The notes below the pieces were generated by a model, which ran no database searches, was not told the origin of the DNA, and was given only the letters and a program-made list of their open reading frames with translations. Positions 36,759-46,576 of a stretch of 64,000 nt of DNA are shown piece by piece (the stretch's first letter is position 1; the number at the start of each line of letters is the position of its first letter). The translations under genes and the position numbers were made by a program. Origin of the DNA: Dyella_B humi. Lineage in GTDB: Bacteria > Pseudomonadota > Gammaproteobacteria > Xanthomonadales > Rhodanobacteraceae. Location: NCBI RefSeq assembly GCF_044904605.1, contig NZ_JADIKI010000022.1, positions 744,001-808,000 of the forward strand. The letters are read 5' to 3'.

Positions 36759-39700
36759 GCACTCACGTCCGATCTGTTCCACGGCAGGGTGGCCGACCAC
36801 CGTGCGAGTCTTGCGCGCAGGCGGTCGAGATACAGGTAGATCACCGGTGTCGTGTACAGAGTAAAAACCTGGCTGAGGATCAAGCCGCCCATCACGGTAA
36901 TACCGAGTGGCTGGCGCAGCGAGGCGCCTTGTCCGATGCCGACGGCCAGCGGCACCGCGCCCAGCACGGCGGCCGCCGTGGTCATCATGATCGGGCGCAG
37001 ACGTATCACCGCGGCATCGTGGATGGCTTTGACCGGATCGTGGCCTTCATCGCGCTGCAGGCGGATCGCCACGTCGATCATCATGATCGCGTTCTTCTTC
37101 ACGATGCCGATCAGCAGGATGATGCCGATCATCGCGATCACCGAGAACGGCGTACCGAAGATCAGCAGGGCCAGCGTGGCGCCGATACCGGCCGAAGGCA
37201 GTGTTGAAAGGATGGTGATGGGATGCACGGTGTTCTCATAAAGAATGCCGAGCACGATGTACACCGCACCGAGCGCGGCAAGAATCAGCAGCGGCATGGT
37301 CGACATCGACTGCGAGTACACCTGCGCGGCGCCAGCGGTGGCGCCGTGAATCGATGCTGGCATGCCAATTTCTTGCATAGCCTGTTGAATGGCCGACAGC
37401 GCATTGCCCAGCGAGCCACCGGGAGGCAGATTGAACGAGATGGTGCCGGCCACCAGTCCGCCCTGATGATTCACCTGCGTGGCAGTGTGATTGCTCGTGT
37501 AGCTCAGCATGGTTGGGAACGGCACCATGGTTTCCGCCGAGGTGCTGTCGGCACTGCCGCTGGAAGTGCCGCCCTTGGAATTGGAAATGGCGTTGGTGAG
37601 CTGGTTCGCCTGCGCATCGGCATTGAGCGAACTGGTGTTTGAGGTGGAACTGCTCGACGTGCTCACTGCGGAATAGCTCGGCACAGCCTTGATCGTGCTG
37701 GACGACATCTGCGTCTGCTGCGTGCCGGAGGGATTGCCGGCCGCTTTGCTGAAGTACATGCGCTCGAGCATCTGCGGGTATTGCCAGTATTTAGGCGCGA
37801 CTTCCATCACCACGTAATACTGGTTGAGCTCGTTGTAGACGGTCGACACGGTGCGTTGGCCGAACGCGTCGTACAGCACGCTGTCGATCTGATTGGGCGC
37901 GAAGCCGTAGCGCGCCATCGTGGCACGGTCGAAGTTGACATACGTCTGCAAGCCGTTCTGCTGGAGGTCCGAATTCACGTCCTGCAGCTGGTTGCGATAG
38001 TTGCCAAGTTCGGCGATCAGTTTGGGAACCCAGGTGTACAGCGCCGTGGGATCGTCGCTGGTCAACGTGTACTGGTATTCGGAAGCGGATTGCCGGCCGC
38101 CGATGTGCAGATCCTGCGCCGCCTGCAGGAACAGTTTCGCTCCGGAAATCGCATTGAGTTTGGGACGCAGGCGGTCCACCACCTGCGCCGCCGAGAGCTT
38201 GCGCTGGGCCAGCGGTTTCAGTTCCACGAACAGGTTCGCGGTATTCAACGCGCGGCCGCCGGTGAAACCTGCCACCGAGGCGACGGCCGGATCCTTCTGC
38301 ACGATCGATTGCAATTGCGCCAATTTCTTTTCCATCGCCTGGAAGGAAATGCTTTGGTCGGCGATGATCTGGCCCATCAGGATGCCGTTGTCCTGTTCCG
38401 GGAAGAACGTCGACGGCAGCAGCTTGAACAGGAACACGTTGAGCACGAGCAGGCCGATCAGCGTCAGGCCAACCACCCATGCATGGTCGAGTACCGCGGT
38501 AAGAGAGCGCGAGTAGGCCTGTTTGAAGCGCTCGAACTGCTTTTCGTACCACACCGCCCACCGCGCCTTGGAATGCATCGCTGCGCCGGGGCGCAGCAGA
38601 TAGGCCGCCATGGTGGGCGTAACCGTCAGCGAGATCACCATCGACAGCAGGATGGCGACCGACAGCGTCACCGCGAATTCGTGGAACAACAGACCAATGA
38701 TGCCGGGCATCAGCAGGATCGGCAGGAATACCGCGATCAGCGACAGGCTCATCGAGATCACCGTGAAGCCGACCTCGCCGCTGCCCTTGAGCGCCGCCTC
38801 GCGCACATCCATGCCTTCTTCTACATGGCGCACGATGTTTTCCAGCACCACAACTGCGTCGTCGACCACGAAGCCAGTGCCGATGGTGAGCGCCATCAAC
38901 GAAAGATTGTCGATGCTGTAGCCCAGCAGGTACATCGGCCCAAAGGTGCCGATAATCGAAAGCGGCAACGCCACCGACGGAATCAGCGTGGCGCGCGGCG
39001 ATTGCAGGAACACGAACACCACGCCGATCACCAGCAATACGGCGATGAACAGCGAGCGTTCCGTATCGCCCACCGCCGCGTTGACCGATACCGAACGGTC
39101 GATCGCCACGCCGACCTTGATGCTGCTGGGCAGGGTGGCTTCGATCGAGGGCAGCACGGTGCGGATCTGCGCCACTGTCTTGACGATGTTGCTGCCGGGT
39201 ATGGGATACACGATCACCAGCACCGCGGGCTTGCCGTTGTACAAGCCCATGTTGCGGAGGTTTTCAGCGGAATCTTGGACGTCGGCCACGTCGCGCAACT
39301 GCACTGGCGAGCTATTGCGATAGGCGACGATCAGATCGCGATATGGGGCGGCCTTGTTGATCTGGTCGTTGGACGTAACTTCGTAGCGCAAGCCGTCCTG
39401 GTCGATATGGCCCTTGGCGCTGTTCGCATTGGCGGCGCTGATCGCCGCGCGCACGTCCTCCAGGCCGATGCCGTAGCTGTTCAATTTGTCCGGCTCCAGC
39501 TCCACGCGCACCGAGGGCAGGGCGCTGCCGCCCAGCGTGATCTGGCCTACGCCGTCGACCTGCGACAGCTGCTGCTGGATGACTGAATTGGCCGAATCGT
39601 AAAGCTGCGCGCGCGTAAGCGTATCGGAGGTGAGCGCCAGCACCATGATCGGCGAATCGGCTGGGTTGTATTCGCGATAGGAGGGATTGCTGCGCAGCGT

Positions 39701-40063
39701 GCTCGGCAGATCTGCGCGCGCCGCCTGGATCGCAGCCTGCACGTCGCGCGCGGCGCCGTTGATGTCGCGATCGAGGCCAAACTGCACCACGATCTGCGCC
39801 GAGCCGACGAAACTGGTCGAGGTAAGTTCGGTGACATCGGCGATCGCGCCCAGGCGCTTTTCCAGCGGCTCGGCAACGGTGGAGGCCATGATGTCGGGGC
39901 TCGCGCCGGCCATGCTCGCCTGCACCACGACGACCGGGTACGTAACGTTCGGCAGCGGCGCCACTGGCAAGCGGAAATACGCCAGGCTGCCGGAAAGCAG
40001 GATGGCGATCGCCAGCAGGGTGGTGGCGACGGGGCGCTTGATGAAGAGGGCGGAGATGTTCAA
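36755..40063 (-). CDS. mdtC: RND efflux permease, MdtC-like
   Basis: This 1102-residue proton-driven permease follows E. coli MdtC throughout: start NISALFIKRPVATTLLAIAI, DRDINGAARDVQAAIQAARA, FVVDDAVVVLENIVRHVEEG in helix 4, and VKKNAIMMIDVAIRLQRDEG and RPIMMTTAAAVLGAVPL near the end. It is about 77 residues longer than MdtC. The excess is a Ser/Thr/Asn/Gly-rich insertion at residues ~772-846 (containing SSSSTSNTSS and SKGGTSSGSADSTS), placed in the periplasmic hairpin that in E. coli reads NNEGKAIPLS. With MdtB it should form a B2C-type heterotrimer. It overlaps the following outer-membrane factor gene by four bases. A 238-base spacer with a palindromic repeat separates it from mdtB. Confidence 0.95.
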   Translation of the reverse strand: MNISALFIKRPVATTLLAIAILLSGSLAYFRLPVAPLPNVTYPVVVVQASMAGASPDIMASTVAEPLEKRLGAIADVTELTSTSFVGSAQIVVQFGLDRDINGAARDVQAAIQAARADLPSTLRSNPSYREYNPADSPIMVLALTSDTLTRAQLYDSANSVIQQQLSQVDGVGQITLGGSALPSVRVELEPDKLNSYGIGLEDVRAAISAANANSAKGHIDQDGLRYEVTSNDQINKAAPYRDLIVAYRNSSPVQLRDVADVQDSAENLRNMGLYNGKPAVLVIVYPIPGSNIVKTVAQIRTVLPSIEATLPSSIKVGVAIDRSVSVNAAVGDTERSLFIAVLLVIGVVFVFLQSPRATLIPSVALPLSIIGTFGPMYLLGYSIDNLSLMALTIGTGFVVDDAVVVLENIVRHVEEGMDVREAALKGSGEVGFTVISMSLSLIAVFLPILLMPGIIGLLFHEFAVTLSVAILLSMVISLTVTPTMAAYLLRPGAAMHSKARWAVWYEKQFERFKQAYSRSLTAVLDHAWVVGLTLIGLLVLNVFLFKLLPSTFFPEQDNGILMGQIIADQSISFQAMEKKLAQLQSIVQKDPAVASVAGFTGGRALNTANLFVELKPLAQRKLSAAQVVDRLRPKLNAISGAKLFLQAAQDLHIGGRQSASEYQYTLTSDDPTALYTWVPKLIAELGNYRNQLQDVNSDLQQNGLQTYVNFDRATMARYGFAPNQIDSVLYDAFGQRTVSTVYNELNQYYVVMEVAPKYWQYPQMLERMYFSKAAGNPSGTQQTQMSSSTIKAVPSYSAVSTSSSSTSNTSSLNADAQANQLTNAISNSKGGTSSGSADSTSAETMVPFPTMLSYTSNHTATQVNHQGGLVAGTISFNLPPGGSLGNALSAIQQAMQEIGMPASIHGATAGAAQVYSQSMSTMPLLILAALGAVYIVLGILYENTVHPITILSTLPSAGIGATLALLIFGTPFSVIAMIGIILLIGIVKKNAIMMIDVAIRLQRDEGHDPVKAIHDAAVIRLRPIMMTTAAAVLGAVPLAVGIGQGASLRQPLGITVMGGLILSQVFTLYTTPVIYLYLDRLRARLARWSATLPWNRSDVSA

Positions 40064-40091
40064 GAGACATCACCCGCTGCGATGACCACGT

Positions 40092-40273
40092 TCCCTCTCT
40101 CCTCCGGGGAGAGGGTTAGGGTGAGGGGCCAGTCTTGCCTGTAACTCGAAACATGCCACGTAGGTTGGGGTGAGCGAACGCGAACCCCAACATCGGCATG
40201 CATGCGTATCCGTGATGGGGTTTCTCGCGAGGCTCGCCCCTCACCCCAGCCCTCTCCCCGGAGGGGAGAGGGG
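40092..40273. repeat. Composite palindromic repeat between mdtB and mdtC
   Basis: Outer arms CCCTCTCTCCTCCGGGGAG (from 40092) and a matching ggaggggagagggg (to 40273), each with attached ggtgagg/cctcacccc, face each other. Inside them lies a copy of the gtaggttggggtgagcg element (40160-40191). Two repeat families are thus nested in one spacer inside an operon. Confidence 0.75.
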
Positions 40274-40301
40274 GCCAGAGCGCTATACGGCACGAACATC
40301 G

Positions 40302-43300
40302 TCACGGCGCACTATCCCCAGCCGCCAGCGACGGTTTGCGACTAAACCGCTGCGCCAGCCGATCGAAGAACAAATAAATCACCGGCGTGGTGAACAACGT
40401 CAGCAACTGGCTGAGCGTCAAACCGCCGATGATCGCCAGGCCCAGGGGACGCCGCAGTTCCGAACCGGTGCCGGTGCCGAGCAGCATCGGCAGCGCGCCG
40501 AGCATGGCCGCCAGCGTGGTCATCAGGATCGGACGGAAACGCAGCAGTGAGGCTTCGAAGATCGCTTCCGCCGGCGGCTTGCCGTGATCGCGTTCGGCTT
40601 CGAGCGCGAAGTCCACGATCATGATCGCGTTCTTCTTCACGATGCCGATCAAGAGCACGATGCCGATGATGCCGATGATGTCCAGATCTGAGCCGGCAAT
40701 CATCAACGAGAGCAGTGCGCCGATGCCGGCTGAAGGCAACGTCGACAGAATCGTCACCGGATGGATGAAGCTTTCATACAGCACGCCGAGCACGATATAG
40801 ACCGCGATCAGCGCGGCGATCAGCAGATACACCTCGCTGGACAGCGAATCCTGGAATGCCTGCGCTGCACCCTGGAACGACGAGGTGATCGACGCAGGCA
40901 GCTGCACCGCTTGCTCGGTCTGGTTGACCTCGGCGACCGCCTTGCTCAGCGAAGCGCCGTTGGCCAGGTTGAAGGAAATGGTGACCGACGGGAACTGCGC
41001 CAGATGGCTGATCACCAGCGGCGACTTGGTGACTTCGATTTTCGCGATCGCCTTCAACGGCACCTGGCCGCTGCTTGCCGTTTGGCTGGGCAGGTACAAG
41101 TCGCCCAGCGATTCCAAGGTTGGCAGCTTTTCCGGCTTAGCGACCAGAATCACGCGGTACTGGTTCGATTGGTTGAAGATGGTCGACACGATGCGCTGGC
41201 CGAGCGCGTCGTAAAGCGCATTGTCGATCGTCGCCGCGGTAATGCCGAAACGCGCCGCCAGTTGGCGATTCACGTTGACGTTGACGCTCAAGCCTTCGTT
41301 GTTCAGATCGCTGGTCACGTCGGTGATCGAAGTGATCTGCTTCATGCGCTCGATCAGTGCCGGCACATATTGCTGGAAAGCTTGCTGGCTGGGGCCGCGC
41401 AGCACGAACTGATATTGGTTCGGCGAGACGGTGGTATCCAGCGTGAGGTCTTGCTCGGGCTGCAGATACAGCTTGATGCCGGGCACGTGCGCCACTTCAT
41501 CCTGGATGCGCCGCGCGATCGTGGCGGCGGTTTCCGAGCGATCGTCGCGCGGTTTGAGGTTGATCAGGAAACGGCCGTTGTTGAGCGTGGTGTTCGAGCC
41601 GTCGATGCCCACGTAGGACGTGAGGTTGGTGACATCCTGGTCCTTCAAGATCGCCTCGGCCAGTTGCGCTTGGCGATCTACCATGGTGCTGTAGGACACG
41701 GAGTTGTCGGCAATACTGATGCCTTGCAGAACGCCAGCGTCCTGCACCGGAAATAGGCCCTTCGGTATCACGATGTAGAGGATTGCGGTGACGGCCACTG
41801 TCACGACGAAGGTGACCAGCGTGGCTCTCTGATGATCCATCACGAAGCGCAGCCCGCGCTCGTATGCATGCAGCAGCTTGTTGAAGAGTCCTTCGCTGAT
41901 CCGTTCGAAGCGGCTGGGATGGCGCTCGGCCTGCGCGCGCAGAATGCGTGCGCAAAGCATCGGCACCAAAGTGAGCGACACCACGCCGGAGATCACGATG
42001 GTGATTGCGAGTGTGACTGCGAATTCGCTGAATAGCCGTCCGATCACACCGCCCATGAAAAGTAGCGGAATCAACACCGCGATCAGCGACACGGTCAGCG
42101 ACAGAATAGTGAAGCCGATTTGTCCGGCGCCGATAAGCGCTGCGTTCAACGGCGTTTCACCTTCCTCCAGATAGCGCACGATGTTCTCGATCATCACGAT
42201 CGAGTCATCCACCACGAAGCCGGTGGCGATAATCAGCGCCATCAGCGAAAGGTTGTCGATGGAGTAGTTGAGCTCGTACATCATCGCCAGCGTGCCGATC
42301 AGCGAAACCGGCACGGAAATGCTGGGAATGATGGTGGCGGGCAGGTTGCGCAGGAATACGAAGATCACCAGCACCACCAGCACCACCGCCAGCACCAGCT
42401 CAAACGCTGCGTCGGCGACCGAGGCGCGGATCACGCCGGTGCTGTCGTTGACGATCTCCACGTGCATGCCGGCGGGCAGGGTGGATTCCAACTGCGGCAA
42501 GATGCGCGTGATCTGATCGACCGTGGCGATCACGTTGGCGCCGGGCTGGCGCTGTACATTCAGGATGATCGCCGGCGTGGTGTTGTACCAAGCACCTTGC
42601 TCGGTGTTCTGCGCGGACTGCGTGACGCGTGCGACGTCGCGAAGGTACACCGGCGCACCGTTTTGATAGGAGACAACTGTTTCCAGATAATCCTTCGGGT
42701 CCTGGATCTGGTCGTTGCCGTTGATGGTGTAGTCGAGTTCCGGTCCGTCGAAGTTGCCCTTCGGCTGGCTCACGTTGACGTTGGCCAGTAGTGAGCGCAG
42801 ATCGTCGATGTTGAGCCCGTAGGCGGCGAGTTTCTGTGGATCGGCTTCCACGCGCACGGCTGGCACGTTGCCGCCTGAGGGCGTGACCAGGCCCACGCCG
42901 GATACTTCAGAAATTTTGGTGCCCAGGCGATTGTTCGCCACGTCTTGAAGCTGCGGCAGCGACATCGATTTGGACGTGACCGCCAGCGTGAGGATTGGCT
43001 GGTCGGCCGGATTCACTTTCGCGTAGGTCGGCGGCGCGGGTAGGCCGCTGGGCAGCAGACTGTTGGCGGAATTGATCGCCTCCTGCACGTTCTGCTCGGC
43101 CACGTCGAGGTTGAGCGCGAGGTCGAACTGCAAGGTGATGATCGATGCACCGGCCGAACTGTTCGACGTCATCTGCTGCAGGCCAGGAATTTCGCCAAGC
43201 TGCACTTCCAGCGGCGCGGTGACCGTGGTGGCCATCACCGACGGACTCGCACCGGGATAGAAAGTTTGTATCTGGATGGTCGGATAGTCGACGCTAGGCA

Positions 43301-43409
43301 GCGACGAAACCGGCAGAAAGCGCATCGCGACCAGGCCCACCAGCACCAGCGCGATCATCAGCAGCGACGTCGCGACGGGCCTGAGTACGAACAGGCGTGA
43401 GATATTCAT
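40302..43409 (-). CDS. mdtB: RND efflux permease, MdtB-like
   Basis: This 1035-residue inner-membrane permease parallels E. coli MdtB: RLFVLRPVATSLLMIALVLV, FLPVSSLPSVDYPTIQIQTF, LNLDVAEQNVQEAINSANSL, GFVVDDSIVMIENIVRYLEE in helix 4, and VKKNAIMIVDFALEAERDHG near the end. Length and hairpin structure are normal; the hairpin that is expanded in the MdtC-like and AcrB-like neighbours reads only YLPSQTASSGQVPL here. It follows its adaptor gene by 18 bases and precedes mdtC, the order of the mdtABC operon. Substrates of such systems include bile salts and novobiocin in E. coli; the substrate here is unknown. Confidence 0.95.
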   Translation of the reverse strand: MNISRLFVLRPVATSLLMIALVLVGLVAMRFLPVSSLPSVDYPTIQIQTFYPGASPSVMATTVTAPLEVQLGEIPGLQQMTSNSSAGASIITLQFDLALNLDVAEQNVQEAINSANSLLPSGLPAPPTYAKVNPADQPILTLAVTSKSMSLPQLQDVANNRLGTKISEVSGVGLVTPSGGNVPAVRVEADPQKLAAYGLNIDDLRSLLANVNVSQPKGNFDGPELDYTINGNDQIQDPKDYLETVVSYQNGAPVYLRDVARVTQSAQNTEQGAWYNTTPAIILNVQRQPGANVIATVDQITRILPQLESTLPAGMHVEIVNDSTGVIRASVADAAFELVLAVVLVVLVIFVFLRNLPATIIPSISVPVSLIGTLAMMYELNYSIDNLSLMALIIATGFVVDDSIVMIENIVRYLEEGETPLNAALIGAGQIGFTILSLTVSLIAVLIPLLFMGGVIGRLFSEFAVTLAITIVISGVVSLTLVPMLCARILRAQAERHPSRFERISEGLFNKLLHAYERGLRFVMDHQRATLVTFVVTVAVTAILYIVIPKGLFPVQDAGVLQGISIADNSVSYSTMVDRQAQLAEAILKDQDVTNLTSYVGIDGSNTTLNNGRFLINLKPRDDRSETAATIARRIQDEVAHVPGIKLYLQPEQDLTLDTTVSPNQYQFVLRGPSQQAFQQYVPALIERMKQITSITDVTSDLNNEGLSVNVNVNRQLAARFGITAATIDNALYDALGQRIVSTIFNQSNQYRVILVAKPEKLPTLESLGDLYLPSQTASSGQVPLKAIAKIEVTKSPLVISHLAQFPSVTISFNLANGASLSKAVAEVNQTEQAVQLPASITSSFQGAAQAFQDSLSSEVYLLIAALIAVYIVLGVLYESFIHPVTILSTLPSAGIGALLSLMIAGSDLDIIGIIGIVLLIGIVKKNAIMIVDFALEAERDHGKPPAEAIFEASLLRFRPILMTTLAAMLGALPMLLGTGTGSELRRPLGLAIIGGLTLSQLLTLFTTPVIYLFFDRLAQRFSRKPSLAAGDSAP

Positions 43410-43427
43410 CGGATCACACGCTGCTCG

Positions 43428-44699
43428 TCACGATGCGGAAGAAGTGGAGCCGGCATCCGCACCGGCACTGTGCTTCCTTTTTCCACTCCCATGCGGCGCC
43501 CCGGCCGTAGAAGAAGATGCCGGTGCACCCGCGCTGCCGGCGGCGGCAGGACGTGCCTGCGCGATGCGGATCTTTGCACCGTCGCTCAGGCGATCCGTGC
43601 CGTCCGTCACCACGGTCTGTCCGATGGAAAGACCGGAGAGAATGGCCGTGTATTTACCGTTGCTCGGCCCCAGCGTCACCTTTTGCACCGAGACCGTGTC
43701 GTCGGCATTCACCAGAAATACGTAATCACCGGGTGCGCCGGTCTGCACGGCCGGCGTGGGCACCAGCACGGCGTTGTGCAGCGTATCCACCAGCAATTGC
43801 ACGTTGACGAATTCGTTCGGGTAAAGTTTTTCGTCGTCGTTGGGGAAACTTGCGCGCAGCGTTACCGTGCCGGTGCTGGTGGCCATCTGATTGCTGACGG
43901 CATACAGCGTACCGGTGGCGACCTGTTTGGAGTTGTCGCTGTTGTACAGCGTCACCGGCAGTTTCGCGCCGCCGTTGACGCGATCAAGCACCTTGCTCAG
44001 CGAATTCTGCGGCACGGTGAACTGCGCAGTGGTGGGCTTCATCGTGGTGATCACCACGATGCCGGTTGAGCTGGACGGCGTGACGTAATTGCCGGGGTCG
44101 ACCAGACGCAGGCCGACGCGGCCATCGACCGGCGCGATGATGTGGCAATAGGCAAGATCGAGATCGAACTGGGCAATGTTCGCCTTGTCCGCCTTCACCG
44201 CCGCTTCGGATTGCTCGACCAGGAATTTCTGGTCCATGTATGTTTGTTCGGCGATCGATTTTTTCTGGTAGAGCTGCGTGTAGCGGGCGAGGTCGGTACG
44301 CGCTTGATCGAGCGTGGCCTGATCCTTCGCCAACTGCGCCTCAGCCTGCTGCTTGCTGATCTGGTATTGGCGCGGATCGATCTGGGCTAGGAACTGCCCT
44401 TTCTTCACGTCCTGGCCTTCCTGGTAGCCCACTTCGGTGAGATAGCCGCTCAACTGTGGCAGCACCGTGACAGTGGCTAGGGGTGTGACCGTGCCGAGCG
44501 AATTGATGATCTCCGGCATGTCGCCCTGATGCGCGGCGGCGACGCTCACTACCTGGGCCGGAACGCCGTTTTTGGCGGGTGTCCTGTTGAGGAGGTGGAA
44601 TACCACAATGGCGATGACTGCTATGACGATCGCCACCGCGATCCACACGCCACGCCGTTTGCGAGAGTATCCGGCTGTTCGCGGGGTATCCGCACTCAT
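43428..44699 (-). CDS. mdtA: RND efflux periplasmic adaptor, MdtA-like
   Basis: This 423-residue membrane fusion protein has its start at ATG 44699 (MSADTPRTAG), which has GGAG at proper spacing; in-frame ATGs 6 and 12 bases upstream are inside or before that site. It is anchored by an N-terminal transmembrane helix (WIAVAIVIAVIAIVVFHLL) rather than a lipid. Lipoyl halves (GYQEGQDVKKGQFLAQIDPR; CHIIAPVDGRVGLRLVDPGN), an alpha hairpin with QTYMDQKFLVEQSEAAVKAD, and the beta barrel follow. The last ~40 residues are a low-complexity Ala/Ser/Gly tail ending in SSAS. It is the first gene of the mdtA-mdtB-mdtC-outer-membrane-factor-reductase set. Confidence 0.93.
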   Translation of the reverse strand: MSADTPRTAGYSRKRRGVWIAVAIVIAVIAIVVFHLLNRTPAKNGVPAQVVSVAAAHQGDMPEIINSLGTVTPLATVTVLPQLSGYLTEVGYQEGQDVKKGQFLAQIDPRQYQISKQQAEAQLAKDQATLDQARTDLARYTQLYQKKSIAEQTYMDQKFLVEQSEAAVKADKANIAQFDLDLAYCHIIAPVDGRVGLRLVDPGNYVTPSSSTGIVVITTMKPTTAQFTVPQNSLSKVLDRVNGGAKLPVTLYNSDNSKQVATGTLYAVSNQMATSTGTVTLRASFPNDDEKLYPNEFVNVQLLVDTLHNAVLVPTPAVQTGAPGDYVFLVNADDTVSVQKVTLGPSNGKYTAILSGLSIGQTVVTDGTDRLSDGAKIRIAQARPAAAGSAGAPASSSTAGAPHGSGKRKHSAGADAGSTSSAS

Positions 44700-44711
44700 A
44701 ACCATCTCCAA

Positions 44712-45015
44712 ATACCCGCTCCCGAGTCTACAGGAGCGCTTTCAGTTGTCGAAACGTAATCGCCGGCAGGTCCGGGCGATAGACGGCCGTCAGCACGACG
44801 ATCGGAACAATCTTTAACGGTCTGCCGCGCACATGGTTGACATGCATTTGCACGATCCCATTCACGGTCAATGAATCACAGTCAATGAATTAACGGATTA
44901 GCACAAAGGGCCTTTCGGCTCTGTTGATCGGGTGGATGTTGTGGTACGGCATGCATACGAGATGCGATGGCAGCACTTGATGAAATTACATGTTGCCGCT
45001 TAGGTGGAACTTAAC
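44712..45015. other. Intergenic region upstream of the MdtABC-like operon
   Basis: No gene is supported here. It holds the presumed promoter of the minus-strand efflux operon. A short direct repeat gtcaatgaat occurs at about 44867 and 44881. No two-component or other regulator gene is next to the operon. Confidence 0.5.
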
Positions 45016-45087
45016 CGCGTAGGCTGGGATGCTAATCCCAGCATTGCTATACGCATGAAAGCTGGGATTGGCATCCCAGCCTACGCG
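45016..45087. repeat. Inverted repeat, gtaggctgggatg family
   Basis: CGCGTAGGCTGGGATGCTAA and following pair with GATTGGCATCCCAGCCTACG and CG; near-perfect arms flank a loop of about 18 bases. It lies just after the EamA transporter gene end (minus strand). Confidence 0.8.
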
Positions 45088-45106
45088 CGATAAGACGCGC
45101 GATGCA

Positions 45107-45982
45107 TCAGACGATCTTCTGCCGCCTCCACCACGGCGTCACTTTCTCTTCGCGCACCAGCGTGAACAGACCGGCACCCAGAATCATCACGATGCCGATC
45201 AGCATTGGCCAATCAAGCTTGTCGCCGAACAGCCAGTAACCCAGACCGATAGCCCATAGCATCTGGCTGTATTGCGTAGGCGCCACGCGGTTGGCGGGCG
45301 CGATCAAAGTGGCATACATCAGCAACACGCCGGCCAGCGCGGCGAGCAAGCCGTAGCCAGCAAGTAGCCCCCATTCGTGCAGGTTCGGCCAGCGAAAATG
45401 CGGCAGCATCAACAGGCCGCCGATAATGAGCGGCCCCATCACGCCTGCGCCATACAGGCTGATGCGTTTTTCGTGCGGACCGGCCATGCGCAGCGCTACT
45501 ACCGACGCCGCGGCGAACAGGCCGCACACCAGTCCTGCGATATCGCCCACGCCCAGCGCGCGAAAGCCCGGCCGCAGCACCACCAGCACGCCGGCAAAGC
45601 CCACCACCACCGCTGACCAGCGTCGCCAGCCGACGTGTTCCTTCAGGAACAGCACCGACAGGATGGTCACGAAGATCGGCATCAGGAAGATCATGGTGAA
45701 CACTTCGGCCATCGGCAGCAGAGTGAATGCCGTCACTGAAGCGATATTGCCGACAGCTCCCGCCGCCGCGCGCACCCACCATAAAGACGGACGTTGCGCA
45801 GTCACCACGTCACGCCAGCGATCGCCCTTGCCCATGATGAAGGGCAGGGCGGCGAGTCCGAACACCGCGCCAAAGAACACCGATTCATAAGGCGGCACCG
45901 AGCCGTGCAGCGATTTCACGAACGCATCGCTGATCGCATAGGCCGCGAAGCTGGCGAAGCCGAGAAGGATACCTTTGATCAT
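45107..45982 (-). CDS. EamA/DMT-superfamily transporter
   Basis: This 291-residue inner-membrane protein consists of about ten transmembrane helices in two EamA repeats. The start at ATG 45982 (MIKGILLGFASFAAYAISDA) is preferred because the 19 residues encoded upstream are polar and would delay the first helix. Typical features are FTLLPMAEVFTMIFLMPIFV in the first repeat and the second-repeat helix VAPTQYSQMLWAIGLGYWLF, with GIVMILGAGLFTLVREEK at the end. Family members export or import amino acids, nucleosides, S-adenosylmethionine or other small metabolites; the substrate cannot be told. No operon partner is seen. Confidence 0.9.
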   Translation of the reverse strand: MIKGILLGFASFAAYAISDAFVKSLHGSVPPYESVFFGAVFGLAALPFIMGKGDRWRDVVTAQRPSLWWVRAAAGAVGNIASVTAFTLLPMAEVFTMIFLMPIFVTILSVLFLKEHVGWRRWSAVVVGFAGVLVVLRPGFRALGVGDIAGLVCGLFAAASVVALRMAGPHEKRISLYGAGVMGPLIIGGLLMLPHFRWPNLHEWGLLAGYGLLAALAGVLLMYATLIAPANRVAPTQYSQMLWAIGLGYWLFGDKLDWPMLIGIVMILGAGLFTLVREEKVTPWWRRQKIV

Positions 45983-46576
45983 GCGAATTCCGGTGGGAAG
46001 CGGCAGGGCGCGGCATCCGACAGGCGGATGTACGGGCACCTCTCGTTATCCCGATGCTGCCAGGACCGGAGACTCCCTGCGATGTGCGTATGCAGCATAC
46101 CGTGGAAGCCTGGAATGACAAGGTTGCCAGGGCTTTTCGTGGCCGGATTCTTGGGGTATTCCGCGTGCATTGCAGATGAGGCGAGCATCGCCTGTCTGCA
46201 TTAGGCGATGAAGCGCGCCATCGGCGTGCGCGTGCGGCAGGGAAGCGGCGTGTGGGATATCTACCTGCAGCGCGAAATCATCCTTGCCGCAAGCGCCGTG
46301 GGCAGGCAAAAAATCCTGCAGCTTTCCGACGTGTGTGACAAGGCGTTGCTGGACCAACACAGTATTGAGACGCTACATCATTTTCCCGCGATCGCCGCCA
46401 ACCTGCAGCTCTACTTCAAGCCGCGCCGGCCTATCAGCTGCTGCGCGGTATGGGTTCCTCGCCCCGGCGTCATAAGCCTGGCTTGAGGCTGACAGGCTGC
46501 TGTTGCACCCCGGCATGACCGCCATCCGACCCGACGGCTACAATGTAGGGCTTCCCCGACTGTTCCCGGATTCCCT
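45983..46576. other. Intergenic region without a supported gene
   Basis: A 92-codon frame at 46208-46486 (plus) exists, but it has no ribosome site, no recognisable domain and mixed composition. I could not support any RNA gene or repeat. Promoters of the flanking divergent genes probably lie here. Confidence 0.4.

Noticed and set aside
37781..39586. 601-codon antisense open frame inside the MdtC-like gene
   Set aside because: Shadow of a GC-rich coding region; extreme His/Arg/Gln composition and no recognisable domain.
46208..46486. Possible 92-codon gene between the EamA transporter and gcdH
   Set aside because: No ribosome site, no domain and no supporting neighbour; kept only as a note in the intergenic entry.
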